Source of the DNA: Trogon surrucura
Lineage: Eukaryota > Chordata > Aves > Trogoniformes > Trogonidae
DNA: 64,000 bases
Direction of reading: 5' to 3'
Assembly (NCBI GenBank): GCA_020746105.1
Contig: CM036631.1
Coordinates: 13,392,558 to 13,456,557, forward strand
Shown here: positions 48,021 through 62,302 of the stretch, one piece after another
How the letters are laid out: each line of letters opens with the position of its first letter
How positions within the stretch are numbered: the stretch's first letter is position 1
Translations under genes and position numbers: made by a program
Notes under the pieces: model-generated
What the model saw: only the letters and a program-made list of their open reading frames with translations
The model's database searches: none
What the model was told of the DNA's origin: nothing

Positions 48021-51000
48021 GTCCATCACGTCATCTGCAGGGCCACATGCCTGGGACACCAATCCCTACCCAGCCACCTCAGGCCACTCCTGCAGTGTTC
48101 CCTGCCTGTGAGATGCAGGATGCTTATCCCTAAGCTCTCCTCACACTCAACGTGCTGAGTCTCACAGCAATGCGTGGCACTTCGCAGCCTAAGAGACACT
48201 TAGAGCAGGTACTCATTTGTCTGTACGTGTGGCGGGTTGGCGCATTTGAGACACAGGATTCCCTACGGCACCAAGGAAGCCACAGAGATTTGAACAGACA
48301 TGCAGACAACAGCAGAGTTGAAAACACTACTGTTAGTTGGAAATTCCACTTCAGACTTTGACATTCTTTTCTACTTCTATACATCTTACTGGCAACTTGA
48401 ACATATAAATAGCAACAGATATAGCAGTCTTTAAAAACAAACCATCAAGATTATCTCAAATATACTTAGTCTCCTTCTTCAAGGAACATATATGTTTAAC
48501 TACTTTCTGAGCATAATAATCAGAATTCGAGAATTTCATATTGTTTGTGTATTGTATTCTAAGTAACCATGTTAAAAGAGTATTACTAGGAATGAAAATT
48601 CAAGGCCTGAAAGTTGCAGATAACAGAGTAAAAGTTGTCTGCATAAACTTACTTCAGCCTCCTTACTTAAAACTCCATTTGTGACTTTTCTACAAGGTCC
48701 TACAAATCCTTTGTATTACTGGTAGAGGACCAGGGCAGAAGAATTTTTTTTTCACCTTGTTGCTCAATATACTGAGTCTGACTATACAGAGTATTGTCCA
48801 AGCCACGTTTTGAAAAAAAAAAAAAAAAAAAATTTAAAAATGAATTACTCTTTGGACTCTTGGTCATACTTATTCCAGAGTTTAACATTAACACATCTCC
48901 ATGAGTTGAAGGAATATTATCAGCTCTTAAAGATGGGAAACTATAGCACAGAGATTAAAGGTATCTACCCTACTTAGTTTTAGGAATGAAATTCCAAGTA
49001 TCTGGTTTAGACTATGTAGCACTATTTAGCACTATATATCGCCCAATCGTTTGCAACTACGCATACTTGCAGACAAAAGCACGATGTCTCAAGTTAGACC
49101 CATGAAAAAGAAGAAAATTAATGACAGTTTGATTGGGATTTGATGAAAATGCTATGGTAGAAAACAACAATGCTGTCCCATAACAAAGAAAATAACCTTT
49201 TATCTTTACAGTCCTCTACTAAATCTACTGAATACTTTGAACTGCCACACCTGGAATACGAGGTAGGAAGTCTGAATATTCAAATACATAAATTCTGTGG
49301 GATATATCTCTGTACCACAGATACCAAATATTTAAAGCTGGTTACCTAAGGAAAAAACAGTCATTTACTACTGATCAGAATTGAAGTGATGGGCTACTCC
49401 TGTGAGAGCAGAGCAGCACCTTGAAATTAGGCAGCCACTTGTCATAGGGAAATTCAAAAACCAAATTAGTACTTAAAACCAGATGTCAGCAACTAGAAGA
49501 ACATCACCCACACCAAATGCCTTTTCAATAGGTATCTGATCTTGGAAGGCTTTTTTGGTTTCTCCTTGCTTTGCTTGGAATCCAGTCTATGCAGACTTTT
49601 CCAACAGCTCACAGAATGACTTCTAAAACACCAATGAGGGAAGGGCAACGGTCTCATTTCTGCTATTCTTCTCTTCCTAAAAACACATGCACAAAGTCAT
49701 TTGAGAAACAAAGACTTGAGGCTGTAGGGCTTAGAGGCCCAAATGAAGCTATCATGCATTAATATTTGAATAACATTTGCATAGATAAACTTTTGTATAA
49801 CTTAAATTTTGTATAGAAACCTTAGACAATTGAGAAAAAAAATCAAAATTTGCCTACAGTACAAGCAGCGTGGAAGTTAAAGAGTTACACACACACAAAA
49901 ATCCAAATGAGTCAACAAATACTGTGAGAGCGCCAAAAAATAGTTTAGTTGAACATGTGTGCTTCTTGTTTATGCAAGCTTTTCAGAGAATGTTTTTCAT
50001 AAAAGAGATGTAGCACTGTTCAACGCTCAGTCACTGTGTTTCTGGGGCTACGTCTTGGCTGCACTATGATCAAGAGTTTAGACTGCTACTGAAGGAGGAA
50101 ACAATTCTCTCTTGAGGCAGTTATGATTTAAATCTCCTATTAGGATGGAGAGGTTTGTTCTATCCTACTTTTTTCCCTCCTTTTTTTTCTGTTACTGGTG
50201 CACATGGCATCTATCAATTTCTTACTGTGCATTTTGCACGCAAATACCAACAGATAGAAGCATGATGTTGCAGCTGCAGGACAAATGCATGAAAGCATCA
50301 ATTCTTAAAGGCCAAACAATGCAGAAAAAAAAGTATTAGAAATAAGCTTTAACAAATCATTAATGCAAACCTCTGTAAAATTCATGGTCACCAGATGAAA
50401 TTTCATGAGAAATGACAGCACATAGATTTGGCGATATATATCATGATGGGCCAAGAAACAAGCGACTGGATTTCGTTACGTACTACTAAATGCTCAGTGG
50501 GTTTCAGTTTGCGTTACCTCATTGGAGTCACCCCCACTGAATTTCTCAGGAAGAGGGAATTTCTTTTTAATTTTTCCACTGCTTTTAACAACCACTTTTT
50601 TTTTTTCTGCTTCAGTAATTGTTCTTTAAAAACATTCAGTATGAATTGATGCTCTTCCTGATCATATATTCTTCAAAGCATATACTAAGTATTCCTAGTG
50701 AAACCTTGTGACTGCTCACCCCCCTCAATTCCCTGTTGAAGTCGATGAGAGCTTTGTCACTGAATTCAGTGAAGGATTTCGTTCTTTCTCATTAGAGGTA
50801 TTCAGACACCACAGGCTTTTGTTTGGCAAGATCTAGTTTCTATTTTATCCAAACCATCAGAGCTCAGGGAACAGGCAGGGTCAGCTTCCTAATGAATTCT
50901 GAGATCAATTTGCATACCTCTTGGTCAGCTATAGAATCGTGCTCACTCAACTCTCAGGTATTCTTTAAAGTACTTCTTCTTTAGATTCTAAGCATTAAAC

Positions 51001-54000
51001 TAAGGCAATGGGACAAATTGTTTCCAGTGGCCTTAACATAAATTTAAAGGGCTTGTATTTATACGAATGAAAAATAAGAGATAATGCTGTATTCCTTTCT
51101 CTGTAACAGGGGTACTTAGCTTGAAAAGCTGCAAAATGAAATTTACTCAGCTTATCTAATTTATTACTCTACTTCTTCATACAACTTGTACCGAGAACAC
51201 AAATAAAAATGGCTTTTCTGGAAAACATAGTTCAAGTATACTAGTTAGTCATTACATCAAGAGCCTGTGTCCAAGTGCTTTGTAAGCGAAGTCCTCCAAA
51301 ACTTAGCTCTGCACATGAAGAACAGTAATTGTCCAATTGTCAAATTTTCCTTGTCTTGAATTTGAGAACCTTAGCCATAAGGATGGCTCATCATAGGCTG
51401 TTAAGTCACCAAGACAAACTAGCTGTTTTATACATGGGGTAAGTCAGTTAGTGATTTCATAGCCATTTTGTTTCCAGAAGTGTCATATATCTAAGTGGGT
51501 GAGCCCACCCACATGGTCCAGTGTTGTGGTCTCATTGCTCTGTTGGAAAAAGCAGTATAAAGTCAGGTTTTTGGCTTCTGCCAGCACATCCAGATGATTT
51601 CAATTTGTTAGGATTCCACTGGAGTGGTCAGCATTACTTCAACAAAGCTGTGCCAAGAGACAGCTCTTTCTGCAGCCTTAAGAATCTCAGTACACACTGG
51701 AACCAGGCGGAGGTACAGAGCTATCTGCTTTACCATCCGTTACCCAGACGGCTTCTTAAATCTGGGTCCATTAGCTAGCTCCCATATATATAAGTGTTTA
51801 TTATGTGGTTCACACACAGTAAACACTTTACTGCGCTCAAGTTTCTACTGATGGAGTAGGGAGAGATTATGGCAATAGCCGTACCTTAGGGAACCATCTA
51901 TTGAGTTCACTTTTAAGTAAAGTTCGGGCTCCTAAAGCTCGTGGTAGGGCGTTAGCCTGGACTTGCTCATTAGTAGCCAAATCAGTAAGCGACAAAAAAA
52001 ATGTACAACTTTTATTCTTGTCTCTACACAACTTAAGGTGCAGATGTAGGACAGCAGTGCCACACAGGTTATTCTATTTTCTGCTTCACAACCGTACCTA
52101 TAAGGATGAAAAGTCCCTTGGATTATGTAATATCATCTGTTGATCACAGAAAAGCTTAAGTATTCAAAAGGTGCTTCTTGGATTTTCTGATGGACTTTTA
52201 CTATACAGTAAAAGAGGAAACAGTCTTGGCATTTCTTATGATCCTGGTGTTCAGCAAGTTAACCATCAGCATGAGCCCAGCCTCATATTGGCAGGAATCT
52301 CATGTTCTCAGAATTTCCATCTACTAGTTCCTATTTCATTAGAGAGATGGTGTGTGGAGAACAAATAGGTTCTCTTTTGAGACTTTCAGACTGTTGTATA
52401 GGTTGCTAAATCATCTGAGAAATTAAGTGTTTAAGTTAAGTATTTGGGACTACTGTTGTGGTGTGTAAGATATAAGAAACGTTTCTCAGCTAAGTCCTTT
52501 ATGTACCTGGAAAAAGGAAATAACAATGCTGACTAACTCATTACTGCAACAAATTTTCCAGTTCTGGAACGAGACCCCAAGTAGCAGTTTACTACTCAGA
52601 ACTGACAGAAAATGTCTTTCCTTGTAGTTCCCTGTCTTGTCCTTCCACCCTCACCAAACATGTAAAGATGACTTCTAGAAAGTGAGATGTTTCTACAACA
52701 AAGTGTAATATACAAGTTGAGTGCCTGGACAAAGACAAAGATCATTTCATGAAATGCCAGCAGTCAGGGAACAAACCCATCAAGTAATAGTAAGGGAACT
52801 GGTAGGCGCACACATACTTGCCTGATTTTTACTAAATTTATGGGCTTCCTGAGCCAGCTAAGAATTTTATGTTTACAGAACTGCTGAAGGCTTGGAACAT
52901 TTACAGACGTAACACTGAACTGATATTCTACCCAAGTTAATAAAACCCTGATGCATAATAGAAGTGGATTATTACTCCCCAGTAACAACCTATTTAACAA
53001 TAGGACACCAGCATCACCTCAATGCCTTTGCACGGTTTTTTTGGAAGATTTGGACAGTAAGTAACTGAGATCACTATTGTACGCAGCAGCAGCAGGAAGG
53101 ACCAAGCAGCTAGTACTTACCCGTCTGACTCAGCAAACACCAAGCTGAAGTCCAGACAAAGCTACTATAGTAGTTCAGTCTTGTGAAAAGTTAGAAAGTG
53201 AAGTTTATGGACTCTACAGCTTCTGTGGCTACACTTGCCCAAAATTAACTGGGGAAATCACTGTTTTCAGGATCTGGAATTCTGCCACTTGTAGGAGATA
53301 CACGAAGAACAAAATACAACAGCACATCTTAAACAAGTATGAGACAATCACAGGCTACATTTTCCTTCCAGCACTGCAGAAACTCGTATAGAAGAAACTA
53401 TGCTCCCACTCAATAGAAGACATATTATTGTTCACATATATGCAGAAACTTAACAGACAGACAGATCAAGTCATCGAAACACACAGTAAGATCTCAGACC
53501 TGAGGCTGTAACTCTAAGCACCTAAGAACTGCAGTACAGTGCTTAATTCTCTACAGTCTCAAGAGATTCATCAAAGGTCCCAAGTACCTCTATGTTCACA
53601 AGAATGTGAAAGTGCTCATCCTTTCTGAAGTCATACAGCACTTACCTATGCTTACAGTGTTAAAACTGCTCAGTAAAAAATACAAGCTGGTAATCTCTGT
53701 ATTTCCAATAAAAGGACAAAGAGCCTAGGTTTCATTAGCGGGGCGAGCATTCTCATCTCACTGGAACTGAAGAGCTGCCAGCTGCATAGAAAACCTTGCT
53801 TCATGATAGTTCATTTTGGGAAAACTTAAAATATCCGTATATCCAGATTTACACTCTTAAAATGAAAGCCTGAACAATATAATTTCTATACTTAGCATAC
53901 CAGTAGTCTCATGCCAGGATTTAGTCTTTGGTGTATTTGCTGCATAGTAGTACATAGATGTTACTACAAGAAGTAACAAGTGTGTAACATCTAGCATTTT

Positions 54001-54460
54001 TGTGTTCCAGTACTGAAACATAAAAAGTAAATGAGGTATTTTTGGACAATCTAAAAATGTACAAGGCCTAGTAGTAGTACAACCCACCTAGCCTAGGAAA
54101 TGATCTAATTGCTAACACAGGCCAGTCTCCCATCTCACGAGCAAGGGACTATTTTAAAAAGCACTGAACTCCAACTACTTTGTGGCAGCAAGATATTACA
54201 ACAGTGGACTTCTTTTTGTTCAACAGGGCTTTTCTCAAAAGTCCATCCAGCAGTTCTAGCATTCCTATTAACAGAACTAACTTAGTTTTAGTTGCCATTA
54301 AGCATCATTCTATTCAAAAGGAAATGAACAAGCAGACTTTTAACTATCTAGTCTTGACCTAACAGTGCCTGGACTTGATGATGAAGGTGCTCTGCCAGAA
54401 TATCTTTAATATGACATCCTGCAAACTGCCTTCTAAGTTCTTTATTTTTCTCTTCTATAG
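48021..54460. other. Unique AT-rich non-coding sequence
   Basis: No gene or repeat family recognised. A run of twenty As lies at 48813-48832. It lacks the flanking features of a retroposed copy: no duplicated target site or coding remnant is visible. Confidence 0.6.
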
Positions 54461-54546
54461 GATGGGCAATGTACAGATGCTGTCTCCAAGGAGTGAAGTA
54501 AGAACACAGCAGGCAGAAGAATATCTGGAAAAGCTGTGTTCTGATG
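54461..54546 (+). ncRNA. Candidate internal exon, low confidence
   Basis: A strong acceptor-like tract (TTTATTTTTCTCTTCTATAG) precedes 86 bases that end in GATG before GTAAAC, an acceptable donor. The frame beginning at the second base is open and reads MGNVQMLSPRSEVRTQQAEE then YLEKLCSD. The frame beginning at the first base has a stop. No other exon could be linked to it, and the minus strand has an open frame here as well. Unknown gene, or chance. Confidence 0.25.
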
Positions 54547-57500
54547 GTAAACACGAGATTCTGAAACCAGCAGAGACAGCGCATCACTAGGATGCAAAAA
54601 AAGAGAACTGATGAGGATGATTAATCTGTGATTTGTATCCGATAAAAACATAAGAGTAAGAAGTTGTGGAAAGCATAAAGTAGACTAACTGAATCCAAAC
54701 AGACCTTAAAAAGAAGATAATCAGATGTTTAAAACTGCACCTTTGTCTAAAAGTCGTAGCACTGACCACTGCACAATAGAATGTGCACATTAAGCTTGTT
54801 TTCCAAGGATTTTTTTTTTTAAATCCAACTACAGAGACTTTATTATCAATACTGTATATTTGGAGTTGATTGAAAAAATTCTGCATGATTTCTTGCTGGA
54901 TACAAATCATATGCCTTGAATAAGGATTAGCTGGATAACTCACAAGTCCCCTAGGGAAAATATGTTGTACAGACTACTCCTCGTAAGTGGGGATTAATAT
55001 GAAATCCCACAGGAAGTCATGCACTGCAGTGTTTGTTTTCATTTCATTTTATATTTACTGGCAGTTTATGCTGTTCTTTCAGCTTGTGTTTAACAGACAT
55101 TGCAGCATGACAGATTTTTCAGCACATGTAACATCATGTCTCAAATTCTGGCCATCTGATAATATTTACTAGGTATAATTGTTGTCCACTGGATCTTCCA
55201 AAATTGAAGATGGCATGAATGCAAATTTACCACACGGAATCAGGCATTCCTTTGTACAATTTTTATGTTTAAAACATTTCCAAACTTAATGCAATATTGA
55301 CGTGGTAGCTGCTGCCACTGTTCACCATTAATCTCAGAGTTTTCAGTGGCAATGTTCTCACCCTCAAGCAGTGTTCACTCATTTTTTACCCTTGTCCAAC
55401 CTGGACATTTTCCTTGTATCTTTGCATTCCCTATTGCTTTATTTTACTGTTTATTTTGTGTCATTTTTTACCAGCTCTGATTACTCTTTTTGTGCCTTTC
55501 CCCACATTTTCAGAACTCAGTTCTTCCCTGTCCTATCAACCTGTCCTCTGAGATCAGAAAACAACCTCTCACTGATGTAACTGTCAAAAGAAAATAGCGT
55601 CATACAAAACAGTGTTTAATGCATTCCAGCACCAATCCTACCAAATCATTTTTCCCATCGTAGCACTCAAACTGGGGGAATTGTTTGAGATATCTAATCC
55701 AGTAGGCCTGTCATCAGCAAACTTTAGATACTTGTGTCATTGGCATAAAAACAAAGCCAATGGCAGGCAATTTAACTAACAGTTCCCTCATAACTTTTCC
55801 TTCAGAACCTGACTGGGTGTGAGCTGCACCACTGTGAGTGATCAAATTTCAGGTGAGAAGAGTCTGACATAAGCAAAGATGCATGAGCCAGAACACTTAT
55901 TACTGAGGTTAAATGAAAAGTCAACCGTTGCTCTGCGGAGCTTCTCAAAAAGTGGAGAAGATAAAGTGACTGCACTGATGGTGCTCTTCCATTTACAGTC
56001 ATTTGATGTGGAAACCCTTCCAAAATGTGCAGTAGGGAGAGCAGAAGAGCTGTTCATTCACTACTGAGAACGACAGACACTGTGAATGGATAGCATTAAC
56101 TGCTTTGCCTACTAATAAACACAAGCACGGTAGACAAATCTTCCATCACATTACCTGAGGGCTCAATGTTTGTAAACTCCTGTTGACTTACTAGTCTTAT
56201 CTTTATAAATCTTTAAGTATCAGTTTTATAACATTGTATACACCACCCATGTTTGCATGCATATTTATTATCTGTATTCTTTTTGGTTTACTCCTGTTAT
56301 CTTTTCAAATTCTCTCTAAATTAAAGAGATTTTCTGTCTCAGTAAACTGTCTTGGTCTGCAGTAGTGAGGGCTATTGCTGTGTTTTACAGGAATCTTGTT
56401 ACTGCACATTTTGTGTATGCAGGTATGTGATGGTGATATGGCATAAACTGAAATACATTGGATTGGTAAATGATGTATCATCATACAGAAAATGTGCATG
56501 TATCAAAACCAAGTCTAGCTGTCTGTCCAGTATTGCAACAACAGGCCTGCGCCTAGAAAGATAATGTTAGGACACGGTAGTGCATTTCTGCTAACTTAAT
56601 CTAAGTAGCGTAGGCAAAGTAGAGCGAAGGTGGTGACAGAATCCAGTGTATGCTTACTTATCCTTAAGACTTTGTGCTGCAGTTGCCAGGACAAGGTAAA
56701 CCTTACGTTGCACTCAAGTGCAAAACATGGTAGAAATGTCTAAAATCCTGTTCAGCAGGATCGTGTGTGAAGCTTCCCTGTAGTGTTCTTCATTTCATGA
56801 CTGCTTGAAAAACTTTGTAATATTTTATTTAATAGTTTATCATTTATCATAATAGTTTTCATTGCACACAGCAAGCAGAAATTCTTTGTGATAACCAGAG
56901 CTGATCACCTATAGTCTCTCATCGGTGTGGCAGACACCCCTAAACGCTTCCTGTGACGCTGAATAACCAAGCGTAAGGGGATAAAGGAGGGAGGCATCGA
57001 GGATGCACAGCAAATACCACACCTGTCTGAGCAGTGTTTGAATCTAAAATACTAAATGTTGCCTGTGACCAATCAACATTAGCATTAAAGGAAAGCCACC
57101 TACATGTTGAGGCAATTTGTTCCTTGGAGGTTTGAAGTGGGGGTTGCCTTTTTAATTGTTTTTTCACAGTTGGATTTTCCAGTAGCAATTTTAACCACAA
57201 CCCTTAGGCAATAGAAAACAATTGGATACAGGGTTGAAAAAATACATCCATTCATCTCTACATTGTTAAAATATCTTGGTTTTATCCTATAAAGACAGGT
57301 AACAATGTTCAAGCCTTGAAATTGTTTATGAAGTAATCAGCATTTAATTTGTTCTGTTCAGATTTTAATTATATACCATGTGCCTTCCTGAGAGGACACT
57401 ACTAGACATATAGCTGTCAGATGGAAATTAATTTGCCCGTAGATGACCACATACCTCATGAATTATACATGAAACTTTGTCTCACGGTGACTGTTGCTAA

Positions 57501-60500
57501 AAGACTCTTTCATCACTCTTACGTTTAAACAACAATAGTTTTTAAATAAGTCTGATCAGCAGTAAGGAGATGCTGATCAAGTGCTAAGAATGACTTCTAA
57601 AATAGTATTTGAGGCACATTTCATACTGATGTGTTTTGCTGCGATTTGGGTCACGTTCCTTTGCTCTTAGTCGCCAGCAGGATGATGGGCAGACCATTGC
57701 ATTCACTTTCAAATACAACATTGATAGCTGGATTTACATTTCTTTTTAAGACTCAGCTTTTGCAAACAAGCTTTAGATTTCAGACATAATTCTGTTATTC
57801 AAATGGGAGAAGAGTTTGATAGCTATGCTAATCACTTTTATCTGAGAAAACATAACTAATAGCTTGGTTTACATTTGCCTGCATTTATGAGCATAATTTT
57901 AGCACATAATTTTATTGCACTATAAAACATAATACTGCATTAGTCCGCTCTTAAAAAAAAGTTACCTTAGAGTGATTTGCACTTAAACCTTCACACTACA
58001 TTTAAATAACAGTATCATTTAAAAATTTTGACTTTTCAAACCATTTTTTGTAAAAAACCCTCATACAACAATTAATCCTACAAGGCTATTTTCTCTAGAG
58101 ATAATATTCAGTGAATGTATTTAAGGTAGTCATAGCCACATTGATCACAGAACTGTTTTGAGTCAGTTATTCTCCTGTATAAATAGGCCTAAATTAAGAT
58201 AATTTGTTCCTACATCAAACGAATCTCTTAAAGTTCTCCATTGCTGTATAAATTAACAAATGAAGTGAAAGTAAATAGAGAAAAAAGGAATGATCCACAT
58301 AATCTTTTTTTTTTCTTTTGTTCAGTGTTTTCAGCATTTGAAACTGAAAGGAAATAATGCCTTATGTTTAGGTATTATAGAAAGTGTTTGTATTTATATT
58401 TACACACACACAGTCGCCCTCCGAATTCCTGAAAATTGCTGCACAAAAAGATTCCTACACTTCAGAAAAAAGTCAGCGTTTCCCCATCCATATGAAAAGG
58501 AGTAACCAGATTTCTTAGACAAGGAAGGTTTGTTACCAGTATGCGCCCATCTTAAGAGTTGTTGGACACCTTTTATTCAGTTACCACCCCGAAGAATTAA
58601 TCCTAGAAAACAGAGTATAGGAGTCACATATGTCAGCAGAAAGTCACAAACCTGCAGTTTGAAATTGATGTTCCAGTGTTAATTCACATCATTGTGAGTG
58701 CTGTGAAGTGCTGTTGAGGGGTACAAAAATGAGGGCAGAGTATCATCCTTAGCTCTTTAGCTGTCTTTAACTTAAGCAAGGCCTCTACCAATTCCAAAGT
58801 CAACAAAATTACACTTCCTTTGTGCTGTGACTGACATCGTCTCCACGTGTCATTAAAGATTAGCTGTATTTCCTTGGCCTGATTTGATGGAAGCCTGAAT
58901 TCCTTATAAGATGGAAATCATCATTCTCTTCACTACATCTTCAGTGAACAATGCTTTATAGAGCTAATATCTTTCATCACCACTGGCTTTTTTAAATATT
59001 CATAACTGCATGTCTAAATTGGTCATTGATAATTAAGACATTTTCAATTTTTGTTACTAATGCTGGGATCTGTATTTAAGGAGCAACCCAGAAGCAACAT
59101 CACTGAGCAATTTCCACAACAAAAATTAAATTATTTCATTTAATTGTCCCATAAATGGCTTTAAATTGAGAATACTGGTGACACCATTTGGCGCTGAAAC
59201 TATGGGACCTTGGGCTGGAGGTGGAGCAGACAAACTCTACTTTTTGCATGATGGGTATCATTAGCTTGGAAACACAGCCTGCTGTTGTGGCCATTTGTTT
59301 AGCAAATCTTTTAAAGGTCTCCTTTAACAGTTTCTGGACAAATTTACTAGAAAACAAAGATTTTCAGTTTTGCGTTGAGTCTTAACATTGCTCTCAGTGG
59401 AATTATCTATCGCTCTCAAACAGGTTTAACATATGAACTTGTAATGGGGCCAACATTATACTAAAATGAGGATCACAAGCATAATAAATTAATTTAGTAC
59501 TGACTGATACTTGGAGAGGTCAAATGTCAGTGACCGAAATAATTGCAGTTTCACACTTGTATTCACCTGAGAAAATAAAATTACTCTGTGAATATGAAAA
59601 ATGAGGCATGAGGTTATAAAAGACTGTACAGAAGCCTGTATCAGACTGGGGAGCAAAGACTCGGCTAAGGCAAAGATTTTGGAAACATATTCATCTTAGT
59701 GGGGTGTGTGCATTTGTCCATTTAATATGGTGGGTTTTTCCCCCCAAGTTATGACCTAGATGGATTTTTGTGTAACACTTTTATCACTTAAAATAATCAG
59801 AGTCTTTAACAGACCCAGTATATTTTCTATCACTTTGATTTTCTCTTAAACTCAATTTTGTAATGATAAAAACTTTCAGAAACTCCATTCAAAATGTATG
59901 CATTGCTAGACCTTGAACTTAACAGCGTGATATAATATCGACAGGATAATATCTAGCTAAGTAGCTGTTCACTTAGCAGTTAGTAGTTCATTCATTTCTG
60001 TAAGAACTAAGTTCATGTCCAGATGATGATGAAGCTTCCAGTCTGAGAGAAGGGAATAGGAGCTGAAGTACAAAAAGAGTAAGAAAATCAGAGAAAAAGG
60101 AAATTGGGAAAGTCATTTTGTCCATGACGGTCCATTTAATTATTTCCTAAATGGGAAAATGCTTTTGCCTTACCTGGGTTGGCCACTGTGCACATTCAGT
60201 ATGAAAAATGCTTCCTGACATCTGTTCTGAATTTTCGTCTTATTTCCATGTATACTCCTTTGTCCTGTCATTTGTGTCAGCCTGCAAACAACATGAAATG
60301 ACAGGTTCTCATCACTTAAATACTGCAAATTGTTCTTTTTCTTTCTTTCACTTTTTTTTTAAAGAAAAGGTTTCAATAGTATACTTCTTCCTCGATCTCA
60401 GTTAAGTAAGATAAGTGTCTTCTAATTGCTGTCATGTCACAAAGTTCAATAACACAGAAACAGAGGTTTCTGAGGAAACACGGGCTGCAAGACACAAAGA

Positions 60501-61333
60501 GCAAATTTCAGATTTCCAGAGTGGAAATTGGACTCACTGGAAACACTGATTACACTCCCCTTTCCACCAGACAAAACACTTTCTAGCATGAATGCTTATT
60601 TGTGGGTCTGTCTTGAATTTCTAAAGTGCCTATTACCATTATTAGTGTCACTCCTCTGGCACTGACACAAAGAGACTACAGAGCCTGAAAAGAGGCTGAA
60701 GTTGCAAGAGTGGGTCAGGATAAGCCTCACGAGTTAAAGTCTGTCTGCATTAACTTTGTACTAACACAGGTGAATGCCAGTAGGCAAGACAGTGATGCCT
60801 CCAAAAACCTCGTGGCTTCCCTGTGGGATGTACGTGCCAGGTTTGGTTCCTATCGCTGGGAGAGACGTACGTTCCTCTGCCTACATGAAGACATTAAGAC
60901 TCAAAGACTGAAAGGTTTTTTGGTTTGTTTATGGGATCCTTTGGCAAGAGTTTGTGCAGCCCAAATCGGTGATGCAGAAAGGCACGTGATCAGAAAGCAA
61001 AGTAAGAAGGTTGACTCAGGAGCTGATTTCCAAGAGCAGCTAAGGTGTGTCAGAACGTGTTCATCTCAAAACTAGGTAGGCTTTACCTAAACTGCCGGAA
61101 TTGTACTAAAATCCACTGCAATTTATGATTATTAAAAGACAGAATGCATATTTAACTTTGTATTATTTCAATGCTTATCACTAAACAGCATAGACAAAAC
61201 ATAACTTTGAGGCAGCTCTAAATGGAAATTAACTCCATTTTTTAGTTTGATCCAATGGCTACTGAATTCCGTATGTTATTTTTCACAAACCTGAGTTTTG
61301 GATCAGGCCTTATAAGATGAAATTTTCTTTTTC
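54547..61333. other. Unique AT-rich non-coding sequence
   Basis: No gene or repeat family recognised. The frame 55879-56067 (62 codons, plus) is moderately protein-like but unsupported. The block 57560-57960 is repeat-free with several TAAT and ATGCTAAT-like cores and may be regulatory. The 121-codon frame at 60710-61075 begins with GTG and lies in a GC-richer stretch; I do not take it as a gene. Confidence 0.55.
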
Positions 61334-61354
61334 TTTTTTTTTTTTTTTTTTTTT
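61334..61354. repeat. Poly-T run
   Basis: Twenty-one consecutive Ts, preceded by interrupted T-rich sequence from 61323. On the minus strand it is a poly-A run, but no retroposed sequence ends there. Confidence 0.95.
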
Positions 61355-62167
61355 CACTGAATCATGTTTTTTTGGCTGATCTTTTGGTCGTTCATTCAGG
61401 AAGAAGCCATTTTTCAGCAGAGGAAAGGACAAGGGAAACAGTTTCAGTAACTGCAAAATCAACCTAAGTCTTTGATGCAGACTTCACTTTTGTCATGAAT
61501 TTACACATTTATAGAGCACAGTCCCCCGAGAACAAAAATAAAAGGTGTTTAAGTTGCTGCTGATTTAGGCCCTTAGTCATAAAAATAATACTGTGAGAAA
61601 TTTAGTCTGTAGGTAACAATGAAAAGTTAATACAAATGGTCATTGACTTCATTATAGAACTCTCTGGCAACAACTTTTCCAGACCCACGTTAAGCCTTGA
61701 GAGAAACATTTCAGCACAGAACCACTTAATCATTTATATGAATGAAAATGAGTGCAAACAGAATGCTGAGATGGTTTTAAGATCACCTCTTTTTTTCTTG
61801 TACAGAATACCCAGTATAATTACATTTAGCTTGTCAGTTCATAAATTTTGCTTATTACAAAACGGGCATTATTGATTGCTTTTTAAAAGTACTAAAACTA
61901 AGCTAAGAGCAGTAGATCTCTCAGCAAATTCAAAACATACTATCTTCCAAACTAATCACTGGCAAAGGGGCTGCGGAAAAACTATCCAAGTTTATTGTAA
62001 GCCTAATGCAAAAAATTTAAGTTACCATGAGTTTTAGGTTAGTAACTTGGCTTTGAGTTTAGCATGTTTTAAGCCACAATGAAAAAAAAAGATAAACTTA
62101 TTTGGCAAAGCCAGACACTTTTAAAGCCAACATCCTGTAATTGTTTCCTCATTTGGCCTGGCAGCTT
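61355..62167. other. Unique AT-rich non-coding sequence
   Basis: Nothing recognised. Confidence 0.6.
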
Positions 62168-62302
62168 AAACAAAAAAGAAGAAAAAGAAGAGAGAAACAA
62201 AATAGGACTTTAAAAAAAAGACAAGAAAAGATGGAGAGGGGGGAAAAATAGAGAAACAGCAAAACATTTTGAGAAAGAAAGGGAGGGAAGAAAGAAATCA
62301 AG
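62168..62302 (+). repeat. Purine-rich low-complexity tract
   Basis: About 135 bases are almost wholly A and G on the plus strand, with GAA, AGAA and GGGA units. Such tracts can form triplex structures. No exact repeat unit is present. Confidence 0.75.

Noticed and set aside
48813-48832. Run of 20 As as the tail of a processed pseudogene
   Set aside because: No gene-like sequence or target duplication beside it; processed pseudogenes are also rare in birds.
55879-56067. 62-codon plus frame with balanced amino-acid use
   Set aside because: In-frame stop just upstream, opposite strand equally open, no recognised similarity.
60710-61075. 121-codon plus frame
   Set aside because: Starts with GTG, no Kozak-type start, no recognised domain; consistent with a chance frame in a GC-richer stretch.
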